IMG/VR virus record: IMGVR_UViG_3300005664_000125
Location: 1-21,263 of that record
Length of the DNA: 21,263 bases
Direction: 5' to 3' (one strand)
Source: a virus
Positions 1 through 11,076 of the stretch are shown in pieces. How positions within the stretch are numbered: the stretch's first letter is position 1; each line of letters opens with the position of its first letter. The notes under the pieces are model-generated. The model did not search any database, was not told the DNA's origin, and worked only from the letters and a program-made list of their open reading frames with translations. The translations under genes and the position numbers were made by a program.

Positions 1-3580
<3,580 letters not shown>

Positions 3581-3609
<29 letters not shown>

Positions 3610-3985
3610 CGAGCCGCGGTCGATGCACCCGGACGTGAACTATCTCGTCGGGGTGATCGGCACCCTCGAAAGAAGGATCGACAAGCAGAACGATCTGATC
3701 GAGGATCTGCCCCGGACGCTTTCGCCGGTGCTCGTGGAAGCGTTCGTCGAAGCGATTCAGCAGGTACGCGACGAGCCCGCGTCGAAGGAAGCTCTGCTCG
3801 CCACACTGAAGAAGTTTCGCGATGATCCGGAGACCCACCGGGTCGTCGGAGATGCGTTGCAAGCACACTGGGTCAGGGCTTTCTGGCAGTGGCTCGGGGG
3901 GAAGGTGGCGGCGATCCTCGGGACCGCGATCCTCGTGGCCGTCCTTGTGTGGTTCGCGCGCTCCAGCGGGGGCAAGACGCTATGA
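3581..3985 (+). CDS. Small tail-anchored membrane protein, unknown function
   Basis: This 134-aa protein starts at GTG 3581, inside the end of the polyvalent gene, with a GAGGA-type ribosome site just upstream. An internal ATG at 3623 is an alternative start. The N-terminal two thirds are charged and helical (LERRIDKQNDLIEDLP and a region rich in E, K and A), suggesting a coiled coil. The C-terminus has one clear membrane segment (VAAILGTAILVAVLVWFA) followed by a short basic tail, the topology of a tail-anchored protein. Its stop overlaps the next ATG (ATGA at 3982). I do not recognise a family. With the next two genes it forms a run of membrane proteins, so a lysis or entry role is possible but inferred only from position. 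Confidence 0.75.
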
Positions 3986-4434
3986 GCTTCATCGATCGCA
4001 TGCTGCATTCCCCCTACTCGATGCTTGCGGGTGTCGTGTTGGGGCTTGTGGCCGGTTTGAGCAACGATGCGATCGAGGATTGGGCGCTCACCCGGTACGA
4101 TGTCCTGTTCCCGGTCGTGACTACAAACGTGACTGTCGTTCTGGCGACGCACGACGAGATCCTGTTGTCGATCAGCGGCACCAAGCACCGGGCATGCGCC
4201 ATCAGTCGTCCCCCGCACGCCGAGGGCCGTACCTCGGGCGGCACGCCCGTGGAGATGAGCATCGAGCGGCTCGACAAGAAAGAGACTCTTTCGATGCGCC
4301 CTATCGGACCGTTCGCCGCCGGCTTGTGGCGCCTGTGGCCGCGCGGCAATGCTGCCTCAGCCCAGGTCTATTTGACCTACGACTGCCGTGGCCGGGTGGT
4401 CGTGGCGAAGTATGCTGACGTGACGCTACCCTGA
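3982..4434 (+). CDS. N-terminally anchored membrane/exported protein, unknown
   Basis: This 150-aa protein begins at the ATG of an ATGA overlap with the preceding stop. Residues about 12-26 (YSMLAGVVLGLVAGL) form a hydrophobic segment that could be a signal anchor. The rest is mixed alpha/beta and relatively polar, ending in YDCRGRVVVAKYADVTLP, which looks like a small extracytoplasmic domain. An earlier in-frame ATG at 3889 would overlap the neighbour by almost 100 bases and is less likely. I recognise no catalytic motif. The layout (short anchor plus periplasmic domain) would suit a spanin-like or envelope-interacting protein, but no lipobox is seen and I do not assign that function. Confidence 0.75.
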   Translation: MSFIDRMLHSPYSMLAGVVLGLVAGLSNDAIEDWALTRYDVLFPVVTTNVTVVLATHDEILLSISGTKHRACAISRPPHAEGRTSGGTPVEMSIERLDKKETLSMRPIGPFAAGLWRLWPRGNAASAQVYLTYDCRGRVVVAKYADVTLP

Positions 4435-4447
4435 AAGGAACTCTGCG

Positions 4448-4723
4448 ATGGAAACCAAGTTCGATCCGAAGTTCATCGCCGCCTTCGCGGTCGGGCTCTC
4501 GCTCGCGGGGCTCGCCTACATGGCGGCGATCACGTTCCTGCCGATCCCGAAGGACAACATTCGCTTCGCCGACACGATCTTGGGCTTCATCATCGGCACG
4601 GTGGTCGCCGCACCGATCGGGTTCTTCTTCGGGTCGAGCAGCTCCAGCCGCGCGAAGGATCAGACCATCAACGACATGATGCCTACTTCACCAGATACGC
4701 CGACCCCATCGGATTCTCGATGA
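4448..4723 (+). CDS. Two-TM small membrane protein, holin-like
   Basis: This 91-aa protein is preceded by an AAAGGA ribosome site about 9 bases before the ATG. It has two hydrophobic segments: residues about 10-32 (IAAFAVGLSLAGLAYMAAIT) and about 43-61 (ILGFIIGTVVAAPIGFFFG). A Ser-rich, polar tail follows (SSSSSRAKDQ and SPDTPTPSDSR). Two membrane helices, small size and a charged tail resemble class II holins, but no endolysin is visible nearby, so holin is a guess from topology. Its last 41 bases overlap the 3' end of the convergent methyltransferase gene on the other strand. Confidence 0.7.
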   Translation: METKFDPKFIAAFAVGLSLAGLAYMAAITFLPIPKDNIRFADTILGFIIGTVVAAPIGFFFGSSSSSRAKDQTINDMMPTSPDTPTPSDSR

Positions 4724-5360
4724 AGAGCGTCGGCGTGTAGTCGCGCAGGAACTCGTCGACCGCGATCTTCGCGCCGGGGAAGTTCCTGTAACCATAGTCG
4801 TCGAAGAAGATCGCGCCGCCCGTCATGAGGTGGGGGTACAGATGCCGCAACGAGGCAAGCGTCGGCTCGTACAGATCGACATCGATCATCGCGAACGAGA
4901 TCGAGCCCAAAGGCACGTCTTCGAACACATCGGGGATCCACCCCTTGTGCAGATCGACGAAGCCGAACGGCTCGACAAGCCGGCGCAGCCGATGGATGTC
5001 CGACGCGTAGTGCACGCGCTCGGCCTCGCGCTTCGCAGTCGTGTTGAACGTGTCGGAGCGGTCCTGCTCCTTGAACTCCGACAGGCCCTTGAACGAGTCG
5101 AAGACGTGCAGCCGGCCAGCACGTCCCTTCATCAGGTTAGCGATCAGCAGCGTCGAGTGACCGTGCCAGCAGCCGCACTCGACGACATCCAGAAGCGGGA
5201 ACCGTTTGACGGACTGCTCGACGAGTTGATGCAGAACGTAGTAGCGGAACTGCTTCGCATCGTTGTCGGGCTTGCCGCCCTGCGCCACGTCGATCGCTTT
5301 CCGGTAGAGCTTGCGGATCGGGTTGCCAGCAGCGAGCGAGTTGAGGACTGAAGGATTCAA
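4683..5360 (-). CDS. TylF/MycF-like SAM-dependent O-methyltransferase
   Basis: This is the last gene of the long minus-strand unit. I choose the TTG at 5360 because it makes a TTGA overlap with the preceding stop and has AAGGGG five bases upstream; GTG 5366 is the alternative. The 225-aa product has the SAM-binding loop ECGCWHGHS (residues 61-69). The strand-4 motif is MIDVDLYEPT (Asp160, Asp162) and is followed by FFDDYG (Asp187-Asp188). This pattern of acidic residues binds the metal in TylF/MycF-type macrocin and mycinamicin O-methyltransferases, which methylate sugar hydroxyls. Length fits the family. In a cluster with glycosyltransferases, a sugar O-methylation role is a reasonable inference. 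The acceptor is unknown. It overlaps the convergent membrane-protein gene by 41 bases. Confidence 0.85.
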   Translation of the reverse strand: MNPSVLNSLAAGNPIRKLYRKAIDVAQGGKPDNDAKQFRYYVLHQLVEQSVKRFPLLDVVECGCWHGHSTLLIANLMKGRAGRLHVFDSFKGLSEFKEQDRSDTFNTTAKREAERVHYASDIHRLRRLVEPFGFVDLHKGWIPDVFEDVPLGSISFAMIDVDLYEPTLASLRHLYPHLMTGGAIFFDDYGYRNFPGAKIAVDEFLRDYTPTLFIENPMGSAYLVK

Positions 5361-5641
5361 AACCACCCCTTCGCAACTTCGCCGCAGTGAACGCAGTACG
5401 GTCCGATCTCCTGACCGATGTGGAACACCTGACAGCCGCAGTCGCATTCCCACAGCTTCTCACCGCGCACAACGGGCGCGACGTAGTAGCCCTTGGTCGC
5501 GTGGCACTCCGGGCACTCCAGCTCGTGCGTGCCGACCGGCGCAACGGCGACCCATGAGTGATGGCAGACCATGCACGCGGCAGCGCCGCTCAAGTGCGGG
5601 GTGCGATCGAGCTTGGCCTGCTCCAGTGAGATCACGGTCAT
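5357..5641 (-). CDS. Double zinc-ribbon protein, unknown role
   Basis: This 94-aa protein starts at an ATGA overlap with the glycosyltransferase upstream. Cysteines sit in pairs: C23-x2-C26, C43-x2-C46, C66/C68/C70 and C83-x2-C86, which is enough for two treble or rubredoxin-like zinc ribbons. The intervening sequence (ELECPECHATKGYYVAP and ECDCGCQVFHIG) is typical of small phage zinc ribbons. No DNA-binding helix or catalytic motif is evident. Its place inside the sugar cassette may reflect a structural or accessory role in a complex, but this is only positional inference. Confidence 0.75.
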   Translation of the reverse strand: MTVISLEQAKLDRTPHLSGAAACMVCHHSWVAVAPVGTHELECPECHATKGYYVAPVVRGEKLWECDCGCQVFHIGQEIGPYCVHCGEVAKGWF

Positions 5642-6336
5642 GTCGGCAGCACCTTCCGCCACTCGTCGTCGAACGAGCCGCCCTGCCAGCCGGGCAGCCA
5701 AGGGCCCCCGAGGGTCATGTGCGCGATGCCGAGATTCTCGGGTCGGGGTTGCACGTCGACGAGCCAGTTCCACTCGGGGCCCAGCTCGCCGATCTCGCTG
5801 TCGTGCAGCCAGTAGAACGAGTGCAGATCGAGCGCGGACCGCTCGTTCACGTCGCGTAGGGTCAGTCTGCGGTGCGCCGAGTGGTAGCAGTTGAAGAGCA
5901 TCACGCTCGACCAGTTCTTCCGCGCGTAGGCGATCTGCTTCTGATCGACCATCTTGAACGACTCGGCCGGGGTGTAGGCGTGCTTGACCACCCACACGGC
6001 CTTGTCCGCCAGCTTGTCGTGCTTCAGCATCTCCCGGGGATCGCGCAGGAATACCACGTCGCAGTCGACGAACAGGGCGATCATGTCCTGACAGAGCATC
6101 GGCACGAGGAAGCGCGTGAACTTGAACTCGGTGCTGAAGGTCGCGTTCCCGGTCAGATCGTAGCCCTGCCCCCCGCGACGATCGAACGTGCGCCACATGA
6201 AGCCGTGGTCGCGCAGCTTCGGCAAATGCAGGAACTCGACGGGTGGCCGCTGCCCCTTCGAGACTTGAGACAGGCTCAAGTAGGCGGCACGCGCAGCTTG
6301 CGGCTCGCGCTCGTCGTAGCCGATGTAGATTTTCAT
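5638..6336 (-). CDS. GT8-like glycosyltransferase (GT-A fold, DxD)
   Basis: This 232-aa protein starts at an ATGA overlap with the FkbM gene, with AAGGTG upstream. It begins MKIYIGYDEREPQAARAA, a start common to phage and bacterial GT8-like transferases. It contains FKFTRFLVPML and then LFVDCDVVFLRDP, giving the metal and nucleotide-sugar binding DxD at Asp91-x-Asp93. A conserved Trp/Asn region (PEWNWLVDVQPRPENLGIAHM) near the C-terminus resembles the acceptor-site and HxxG-like end of GT8 proteins. The expected role is transfer of a sugar from a nucleotide donor. Donor and acceptor cannot be read from the sequence. It is co-transcribed with the methyltransferases. Confidence 0.82.
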   Translation of the reverse strand: MKIYIGYDEREPQAARAAYLSLSQVSKGQRPPVEFLHLPKLRDHGFMWRTFDRRGGQGYDLTGNATFSTEFKFTRFLVPMLCQDMIALFVDCDVVFLRDPREMLKHDKLADKAVWVVKHAYTPAESFKMVDQKQIAYARKNWSSVMLFNCYHSAHRRLTLRDVNERSALDLHSFYWLHDSEIGELGPEWNWLVDVQPRPENLGIAHMTLGGPWLPGWQGGSFDDEWRKVLPT

Positions 6337-7022
6337 GTCGGCACCTTCAGGATGTAGTCTCCACTGATCTCGCCCACGACCTTGTAGCCCAGGCCGATGA
6401 GGTATTTCACGGCACCCATCGGCTTCAAGCCGAATTTTTCCGCCATCGTTCGCTTCTGCTCGACGCAGACCACTGGCTGCCAGTGCTTGAGCGTGAACTC
6501 GGCGCCGCGCAGGATGAACTCTTCGTAGCCCTCGGCGTCGACCTTGATGAAGTCGACATCCTCGAAGCCGAAGCTGTCGAGCGTGCGCATCGGCACGGTG
6601 CCTTTGCCCTTCACCCACGAGTCGCCGCTGCTCGTCGGGTTCACGCGGATCGTCACCATGTCCTCGCGGTCCCCGAGAGCATGGTCCCACAGCCACACCC
6701 TAGCTAACTCTTCCGGGCCTGTCAGCAACCGAGACCCAGGCACATTTTTGAGAAAGCATTCCCGGTGCGCCGCTACCGGCTCGAAAGCCTGGATGCTTTG
6801 GAACCCCCATTCGGCGAAGTTGTAGCTCCACAGGCCGATGTGCGCGCCGCAGTCGATCATCGTGCGGCGGCGCTCCGGCGCGCAGTGCGACAGTGCGAGC
6901 TGCTGCTTCTTGCCCTGATACGCCGGCCGGTCGTTCAACATGACTCGGTTCTTGGGATCGGCGAGCCACTCGATCATGTGTTGCTCGCCATCGGGCCACC
7001 ACCAACGGTCAACGAACTTCAT
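6333..7022 (-). CDS. FkbM family SAM methyltransferase
   Basis: This 229-aa protein has an ATG in an ATGA overlap with the preceding stop and an AGGAG site upstream. The SAM-binding motif I is MIDCGAHIGLWS (residues about 55-66), with the acidic FEP at 80-82. The later segment DFIKVDAEGYEEFILRGA followed by a hydrophobic strand ending in CVEQ is the diagnostic FkbM pattern (IKxDxEGxE...vL.Ga...E). FkbM enzymes O-methylate polyketides and, very often, sugars in surface polysaccharide loci. Length is normal for the family. With the TylF-like enzyme two genes downstream, it suggests a multiply methylated glycan product. Confidence 0.9.
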   Translation of the reverse strand: MKFVDRWWWPDGEQHMIEWLADPKNRVMLNDRPAYQGKKQQLALSHCAPERRRTMIDCGAHIGLWSYNFAEWGFQSIQAFEPVAAHRECFLKNVPGSRLLTGPEELARVWLWDHALGDREDMVTIRVNPTSSGDSWVKGKGTVPMRTLDSFGFEDVDFIKVDAEGYEEFILRGAEFTLKHWQPVVCVEQKRTMAEKFGLKPMGAVKYLIGLGYKVVGEISGDYILKVPT

Positions 7023-7324
7023 GCGACTCTCCTGAGGGGGTAAAGGGCTTGCACTGCTGCCGCAGCCATCACTCGAAGCGAATAAGACACAGCCCGGGGT
7101 TCCGGCTTCCTGGGCGGAAGCTCTCGGCCGAGGATGTCGACACCGAGGATGACGTTCGGAGTCGGATCATGATCCCCAGTCTCCGTCATCCACCACACGA
7201 GAAGTTCGTCCGCGGCGAGCAAATCCTTGGGGTCCGGTAGCTCACGCCCCCGTTGCAAGGCCAAGTCGGCGATCAACGCCCATTGGGTCCGCGTGAGCCC
7301 GTAGAACCGATCCTCGGTATTCAC
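7019..7324 (-). CDS. Hypothetical phage protein (101 aa)
   Basis: The GTG start at 7324 overlaps the preceding stop (GTGA) and has AAGGAG about 8 bases upstream, so translation is well supported. The protein is soluble, with an N-terminal helical part (RTQWALIADLALQRGRELP) and a Trp pair (LLVWWMTETG). An Arg/Pro-rich stretch follows, then a C-terminal amphipathic helix. I recognise no domain. Both flanking junctions are overlapping, so it is locked into the same translational chain as the oxygenase and the FkbM enzyme. Confidence 0.7.
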   Translation of the reverse strand: MNTEDRFYGLTRTQWALIADLALQRGRELPDPKDLLAADELLVWWMTETGDHDPTPNVILGVDILGRELPPRKPEPRAVSYSLRVMAAAAVQALYPLRRVA

Positions 7325-8052
7325 GTCAGCATCTCCTTGAACAATTCCGCCTGGGACTTCGCACCGCAACCAGGGCACTCCCACGAGATCCCGATCGCGC
7401 CGCGACCGTAGACGACTTCGTGGCTCACAGTCTTCGCGTTGAAGAACCAGATCGCGCCGGGCGCCAACTCGACACGGTGCCGTGGCGTCGCGGCGCCCAG
7501 CGGACCGCCCGGCAGGGCTTGGCGCAGCGCGTAGCTCACGTCGATTGGCACGCCCGGCTTGCGCGACTTCTCGAAGAGGGCTTTCATCTGGCTTGGTGAG
7601 TCGCGCATCAGCATCGGCAGGTTCGGGCCGATGTTGTAGACCCGCGGCTCGGGCGAGACGTTGATGTACGCGGTCACGAGAGGCGCATCGTTGTGCGTGG
7701 TGTCGAAGTGCAGGGGCTCGGGGCCGGTAATCATCGGGCGCCACGAGATGCGCTCCATGATCGACTTGAAGCTGGGGTAGAGGGCCTTGAACAGCCGGGT
7801 CGCGTGCGCGGTCATGCGGCCGATCTGCTCCTGCACCTCGCGCTTCGGCACCCCTTCGTTGAAGGGTTCCTTGAAGGCGCGCTTCTTCTTGGACAGCGCG
7901 CCGTGCAGCACTCCGACATCGGCGTCCCACGGCACCTCGTCGATCACGAGCATCCGCGAGTTGATGAACACCTGCCCGGGGTGGACATCGGGGTGCCATA
8001 CCTGAACGATGTGGGGGCTCAAACCCCCGTCGAGGTGGACAACCGACTTCAC
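7321..8052 (-). CDS. 2-oxoglutarate/Fe(II) oxygenase-like protein
   Basis: The GTG start at 8052 overlaps the upstream stop (GTGA) and gives 243 aa. The metal-binding triad of the 2OG-Fe(II) fold is visible: LHFDTTH gives His115-x-Asp117, and TVSHEVVYGR gives His211, with Arg217 six residues on as the 2-oxoglutarate anchor. The intervening segment TAYINVSPEPRVYNIGPNL and the turn LAPGAIWFF fit the double-stranded beta-helix. These enzymes hydroxylate carbons; members that act on sugars (for example Kdo hydroxylase) and on nucleic-acid bases both exist. A C-terminal CPGC pair is an odd addition. Its setting among glycosyltransferases favours a sugar or lipid substrate, but this is inference. 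Confidence 0.72.
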   Translation of the reverse strand: MKSVVHLDGGLSPHIVQVWHPDVHPGQVFINSRMLVIDEVPWDADVGVLHGALSKKKRAFKEPFNEGVPKREVQEQIGRMTAHATRLFKALYPSFKSIMERISWRPMITGPEPLHFDTTHNDAPLVTAYINVSPEPRVYNIGPNLPMLMRDSPSQMKALFEKSRKPGVPIDVSYALRQALPGGPLGAATPRHRVELAPGAIWFFNAKTVSHEVVYGRGAIGISWECPGCGAKSQAELFKEMLT

Positions 8053-8558
8053 GGCTTCCTCGCCCACCAGAGCCGGCCGTTGGCGAGCAGCTCGTGCTTC
8101 GGCAGCAGCCGGCGCACACCCTCGGCCACCTCGGGGATCTCGTAGTTGTCCCCCGACATGACGCAGCCGGTCTTGACCTTCGGCAGCCACAGGCTGATGT
8201 CGGTCATGATGCCCTTGAGCGAGTGGTCGCCATCCGTGTGCCAGAAGTCGATCGATTCGTCTTCGAACAGCGGCACGGCTTCATTCGACCGCATCCAGTG
8301 GACCGTGACCTTGGGTTGCGGGCGGGCCCACTGAAGCACCTGTTGCCGGATGCCGTCCATGTGCTTCTGATCGAAGTTGCAGTAGCCGCCTTCCCACGAG
8401 TCGACGATGTACTGCTTCTCGATCGAGGGGATCGTCGCGAACAGTTGCGACAGCGCACCAGCGTAGACGCCCACCTCGACGAGCACCTTCGGGTTGACGG
8501 ACGCGGCGAGCTTGCGTGTCGCCTCACGGTAGGTCGCAGCGTTGCAGGGCTTACCCAT
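8049..8558 (-). CDS. Class I SAM methyltransferase (Methyltransf_24-like)
   Basis: This 169-aa protein has its ATG 8 bases inside the end of the GT9-like gene and a good AAGGAG site. Motif I is VEVGVYAG (residues 27-34). DFWHTDGDHSLKGIMTDI (about 104-121) is the strand-4 motif with the Asp/His pair characteristic of Methyltransf_24-type enzymes found in glycan and rhamnose-modifying loci. GCVMSGDNY follows as the next strand. Family members methylate hydroxyls of sugars or small metabolites. It is one of five methyltransferases in this cassette and is not closely similar by eye to the other four, suggesting different target positions. Confidence 0.82.
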   Translation of the reverse strand: MGKPCNAATYREATRKLAASVNPKVLVEVGVYAGALSQLFATIPSIEKQYIVDSWEGGYCNFDQKHMDGIRQQVLQWARPQPKVTVHWMRSNEAVPLFEDESIDFWHTDGDHSLKGIMTDISLWLPKVKTGCVMSGDNYEIPEVAEGVRRLLPKHELLANGRLWWARKP

Positions 8559-9309
8559 TCAGGATCTCCTTCAGGTTGTCCAGCACCATCGCTGGGGTGA
8601 TTGCCAAGAGTGACTGCCGGCAGCCCTCGCAGTCCACGCGCCGGCCGCAGGGCTTGCCCGCACGGCGCAGGTTGCGCATGGCCGGGTAGCCGGTGATGTC
8701 CGGGCTGATGTACTCGCTCCAGATGATGACCGCTGGCGTGCCCACGGCAGCCGCGGCATGCATCATCCCACCTTCGGTGCCGACGAAGGCCTTGCAGACC
8801 GCCAAGACGGCTGCAGCGAGCCGGAACGTGTCGGTCTGCACGAACTTGGTGTAGAGCAGCGGGCGCGTGCCGGCGGGCCCGCACTGCACGGTCGGGATCC
8901 GCTGCCCGTGGATCAGGCAATCGAGCTGCGACCAGTAGAGCGGCCCCCAGTCCTTGTTCCGGTGGCCGATGTCCTTCACCGAGGGCTCAAGCATCACCAT
9001 GCCTCGGAAGGGCTCTGCGAAGGCCTTCTCCGCAGCCGTGAAGACGATCTCGGCCGGGATCGGCTTGTAGGGGCGCCACGTCCACTTCTCGGGGCTCTTG
9101 GCCGCGATGTAGGGCCGATGCCCGCCGCAGTTCAACAGGCGCGTGAAGGGCCGGCCGGCAGCGCGCGCCTGCATGATGTAGGGCACCCCGTCCCACACCG
9201 GGTTCTTGATCGGTCGACCACGTGGGTCGACGATCATGACCGGCAGCTTGTTCGACTTGTGCAGCTTGCGGGCTTCGCCTGCAGCTAAAAGCGCGTCACC
9301 GATGCCCAC
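8551..9309 (-). CDS. GT9/heptosyltransferase-like glycosyltransferase
   Basis: The start is the GTG in a TAGTG one-base overlap with the preceding stop, with GTGGAG upstream. The 252-aa product opens VGIGDALLAAGEARKL, matching the glycine-rich GxGD start of GT9 enzymes. The C-terminal Rossmann half shows VMLEPSVKDIGHRNKDWG and then VGTEGGMMHAAAAVGTP (from about residue 176), the nucleotide-sugar binding motif of heptosyltransferases (D/E-GG-xHxAAAxGxP). A Cys-rich turn, PCGRRVDCEGC, is also typical of phage and bacterial GT9-like proteins. It is shorter than LPS heptosyltransferases (about 320-350 aa), so the N-domain is reduced. It probably transfers a heptose or other sugar. Confidence 0.82.
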   Translation of the reverse strand: MGIGDALLAAGEARKLHKSNKLPVMIVDPRGRPIKNPVWDGVPYIMQARAAGRPFTRLLNCGGHRPYIAAKSPEKWTWRPYKPIPAEIVFTAAEKAFAEPFRGMVMLEPSVKDIGHRNKDWGPLYWSQLDCLIHGQRIPTVQCGPAGTRPLLYTKFVQTDTFRLAAAVLAVCKAFVGTEGGMMHAAAAVGTPAVIIWSEYISPDITGYPAMRNLRRAGKPCGRRVDCEGCRQSLLAITPAMVLDNLKEILNG

Positions 9310-9815
9310 TACGGTGTCTCCACGAGCTGAAAGTCGACAGCCCCGGCAAGACGCTTGAAGCGCCCGTGCCACCACTCGATCCCTTGGATCGTGACGTGCA
9401 GGTTCGTGCCGTCAGGGAAGGTCTTCTTCGCCGGCCGGCAGCACACGCTCGCCCACACCACCTTCCTCGCGTGGTTGAACAGGTCGGCGATGAAGGGGTC
9501 CACGTCATCCTCGGGGATGTGCTCCAGCACGTCGCTGCACAGCACGGCGTCGAACCGGCGCGGGGGCAGGATCTCGTGCTTCTTGAAGGCTGGGTCGTAG
9601 AGGGCCACGTCCGGGCGCTTCAGGCCCCACTGCCGGTAGACCTTGTGCGGGGAGTGGTAGGCGTCGCCCCGGCCGCAGCCGTAGTCCAGCAGCGTGCGGG
9701 CGCGGTGCGCGCGCAGCAGCCGGCCGATCGCGTCGGAGTGCTTGAGGATGCTCAAGCCTTGGAAGTTGTCGCCGGCCTCGGCCATCTCACGGTAGAGGGG
9801 GATCAGGCTACTCAT
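9309..9815 (-). CDS. Class I SAM methyltransferase
   Basis: The start is the ATG of a TGATG overlap with the upstream stop, giving 168 aa. Motif I is TLLDYGCGRG (residues 41-50), the acidic strand end is ALYDPAF, and the post-motif segment is FDAVLCSDVLEHIPEDD (about 88-104). All are standard for class I methyltransferases of the Methyltransf_11/25 type. The short C-terminal half (WASVCCRPAKK, LHVTIQGIEWWHGRF) holds an aromatic region that may bind the acceptor. Similar genes recur in phage and polysaccharide loci. The substrate is unknown. Confidence 0.85.
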   Translation of the reverse strand: MSSLIPLYREMAEAGDNFQGLSILKHSDAIGRLLRAHRARTLLDYGCGRGDAYHSPHKVYRQWGLKRPDVALYDPAFKKHEILPPRRFDAVLCSDVLEHIPEDDVDPFIADLFNHARKVVWASVCCRPAKKTFPDGTNLHVTIQGIEWWHGRFKRLAGAVDFQLVETP

Positions 9816-10363
9816 CACACGTCCCGGATGAAGTAGCCCGTCCACTCGTCGAACGCGCCCTTCGTGAGGTGGAGGGCCCGGAACCCGCTGGCCCGCAGCA
9901 CGCGCTCGATGTCGTGCAGCACGAAGCCCGAGCGGGCATCGTAGACCTTCGGCGCGTGCCTGGGCGGCAGGCGCACGACCGCGATCCGCGCCGAGGCGGC
10001 GAGCCGCGCCGCGGCAGCCGATGGGTCGGCGAGCTTGTGCAGGACCGCGAGCATCAGCACGAAGTCGTAGGGCCGCTTCGGGGTGTAGGTCTCGGCGTTC
10101 GCCACTTCGAACAGGGCTGCCCGATCGCCTCGGGCCTTGTTCGCGTGCTCCACGAAGTCGGGCCGGATCTCGATGCCGTGCACTGCAGCCGCGCCATCGT
10201 CGCAGAGCTGCAGCGAGATGGCGCCCTCGGCACAGCCGACATCGAGGACCGAGCAACCCGGTACACGTGCGCGCAGCACGTCGAGCCCGATGAGCTGCTG
10301 CGCCAGCGTCCGGTCGCCGCCAGGGCCGAACCAGGGCTTCAGTTGCTTGCCAACCATTTCCAT
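9815..10363 (-). CDS. Class I SAM methyltransferase
   Basis: This 182-aa protein has its ATG at 10363, 25 bases inside the end of the upstream glycosyltransferase-like gene; a second in-frame ATG at 10357 is possible. SAM motif I is SVLDVGCAEGAISLQL (from residue 38) and the acidic second motif is VHGIEIRPDFVEHA. A third motif, YDFVLMLAVLHKLADP, follows. The C-terminal part (RSGFVLHDIERVLRASGF and EWTGYFI) resembles Methyltransf_11/23 enzymes. It is not recognisably a DNA methyltransferase: there is no DPPY or PPC motif. It is the first of two adjacent class I methyltransferases joined by a one-base overlap. Confidence 0.85.
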   Translation of the reverse strand: MEMVGKQLKPWFGPGGDRTLAQQLIGLDVLRARVPGCSVLDVGCAEGAISLQLCDDGAAAVHGIEIRPDFVEHANKARGDRAALFEVANAETYTPKRPYDFVLMLAVLHKLADPSAAAARLAASARIAVVRLPPRHAPKVYDARSGFVLHDIERVLRASGFRALHLTKGAFDEWTGYFIRDV

Positions 10364-11076
10364 GCCGTCCCGTTCCTGAACTCGTCGAGCGTGAACTGAT
10401 TGTCCGCGAGCACCTGGGCAAACTCAAGCCTGCCTTCGGGTCGCGGGGGGTCGAAGACCGCTTCGTAGTTGAGCGGTCCGGTCAGCGCATGCGCCGCGCC
10501 GGCCTCGCTGATCGTCGGCACCCCTTCAAGCATCGCCGTGATGCTGGCCGACGACGAGTGCGAGATCAGCAGGCGCACCGTCGACAAGGCCTCGTGCAGC
10601 ATCTCGTTCGCCTTCAGCTTGTCACGGTTCCACGGGCGCACCACGATGCCAACTGCGCCGAACGCGGCAAGCCGACGCGACACGTCACCCACCCAGTCAT
10701 AGGGCAAACCCAACGTCGACTTCATGAAGTCGTCGGACTGTGGGCACAGCAGGATCGTGCCACGCCAACCCTCGCGCCAAGGCTTGACCTCAATACCGAG
10801 CCGCTTGAACCGAGACCCGTCACTCGTCTTGCCGCGAGGGTCGACTTGCAACGCGTTCTTCGTGACGCGGAAGTAGGTGCCCCGGTGCTTGTCGAAGTAG
10901 GAGTTGTCGATGTAGAACCAAGGGCGCCCGCTGGCCTTCGCGTGCTTGAACGCACTCATCTGCCCCTCAGTGCCGAAGAACACGGCGCCATCGGCACTGC
11001 GCGGTGCACCGGCCGCGAACGCGCGGCAGATCATGTCGGACTTGGCCTTGCCGGGGACGGGGTAAAGGGTCAGCAC
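10339..11076 (-). CDS. Glycosyltransferase-like protein, paralogue of the 11156-11947 gene
   Basis: I start this at GTG 11076, which overlaps the end of the small membrane peptide by 7 bases; an ATG at 11112 is an alternative but would overlap almost half of that peptide. The 245-aa product has WFYIDNSYF near residue 53, then RFKRLGIEVKPW (89-100), VGIVVRPWNRDK, and SHSSSASITAMLEGVPTIS from 172. The last element is the nucleotide-sugar site shape of GT-B enzymes (S-x-SS...A...EG-x-P). The same sequence of elements is present in the 263-aa gene just upstream, so the pair are paralogues. The donor sugar is unknown. Phage proteins of this type are often labelled glycosyltransferase or capsule synthesis protein. 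Confidence 0.72.
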   Translation of the reverse strand: MLTLYPVPGKAKSDMICRAFAAGAPRSADGAVFFGTEGQMSAFKHAKASGRPWFYIDNSYFDKHRGTYFRVTKNALQVDPRGKTSDGSRFKRLGIEVKPWREGWRGTILLCPQSDDFMKSTLGLPYDWVGDVSRRLAAFGAVGIVVRPWNRDKLKANEMLHEALSTVRLLISHSSSASITAMLEGVPTISEAGAAHALTGPLNYEAVFDPPRPEGRLEFAQVLADNQFTLDEFRNGTAWKWLASN

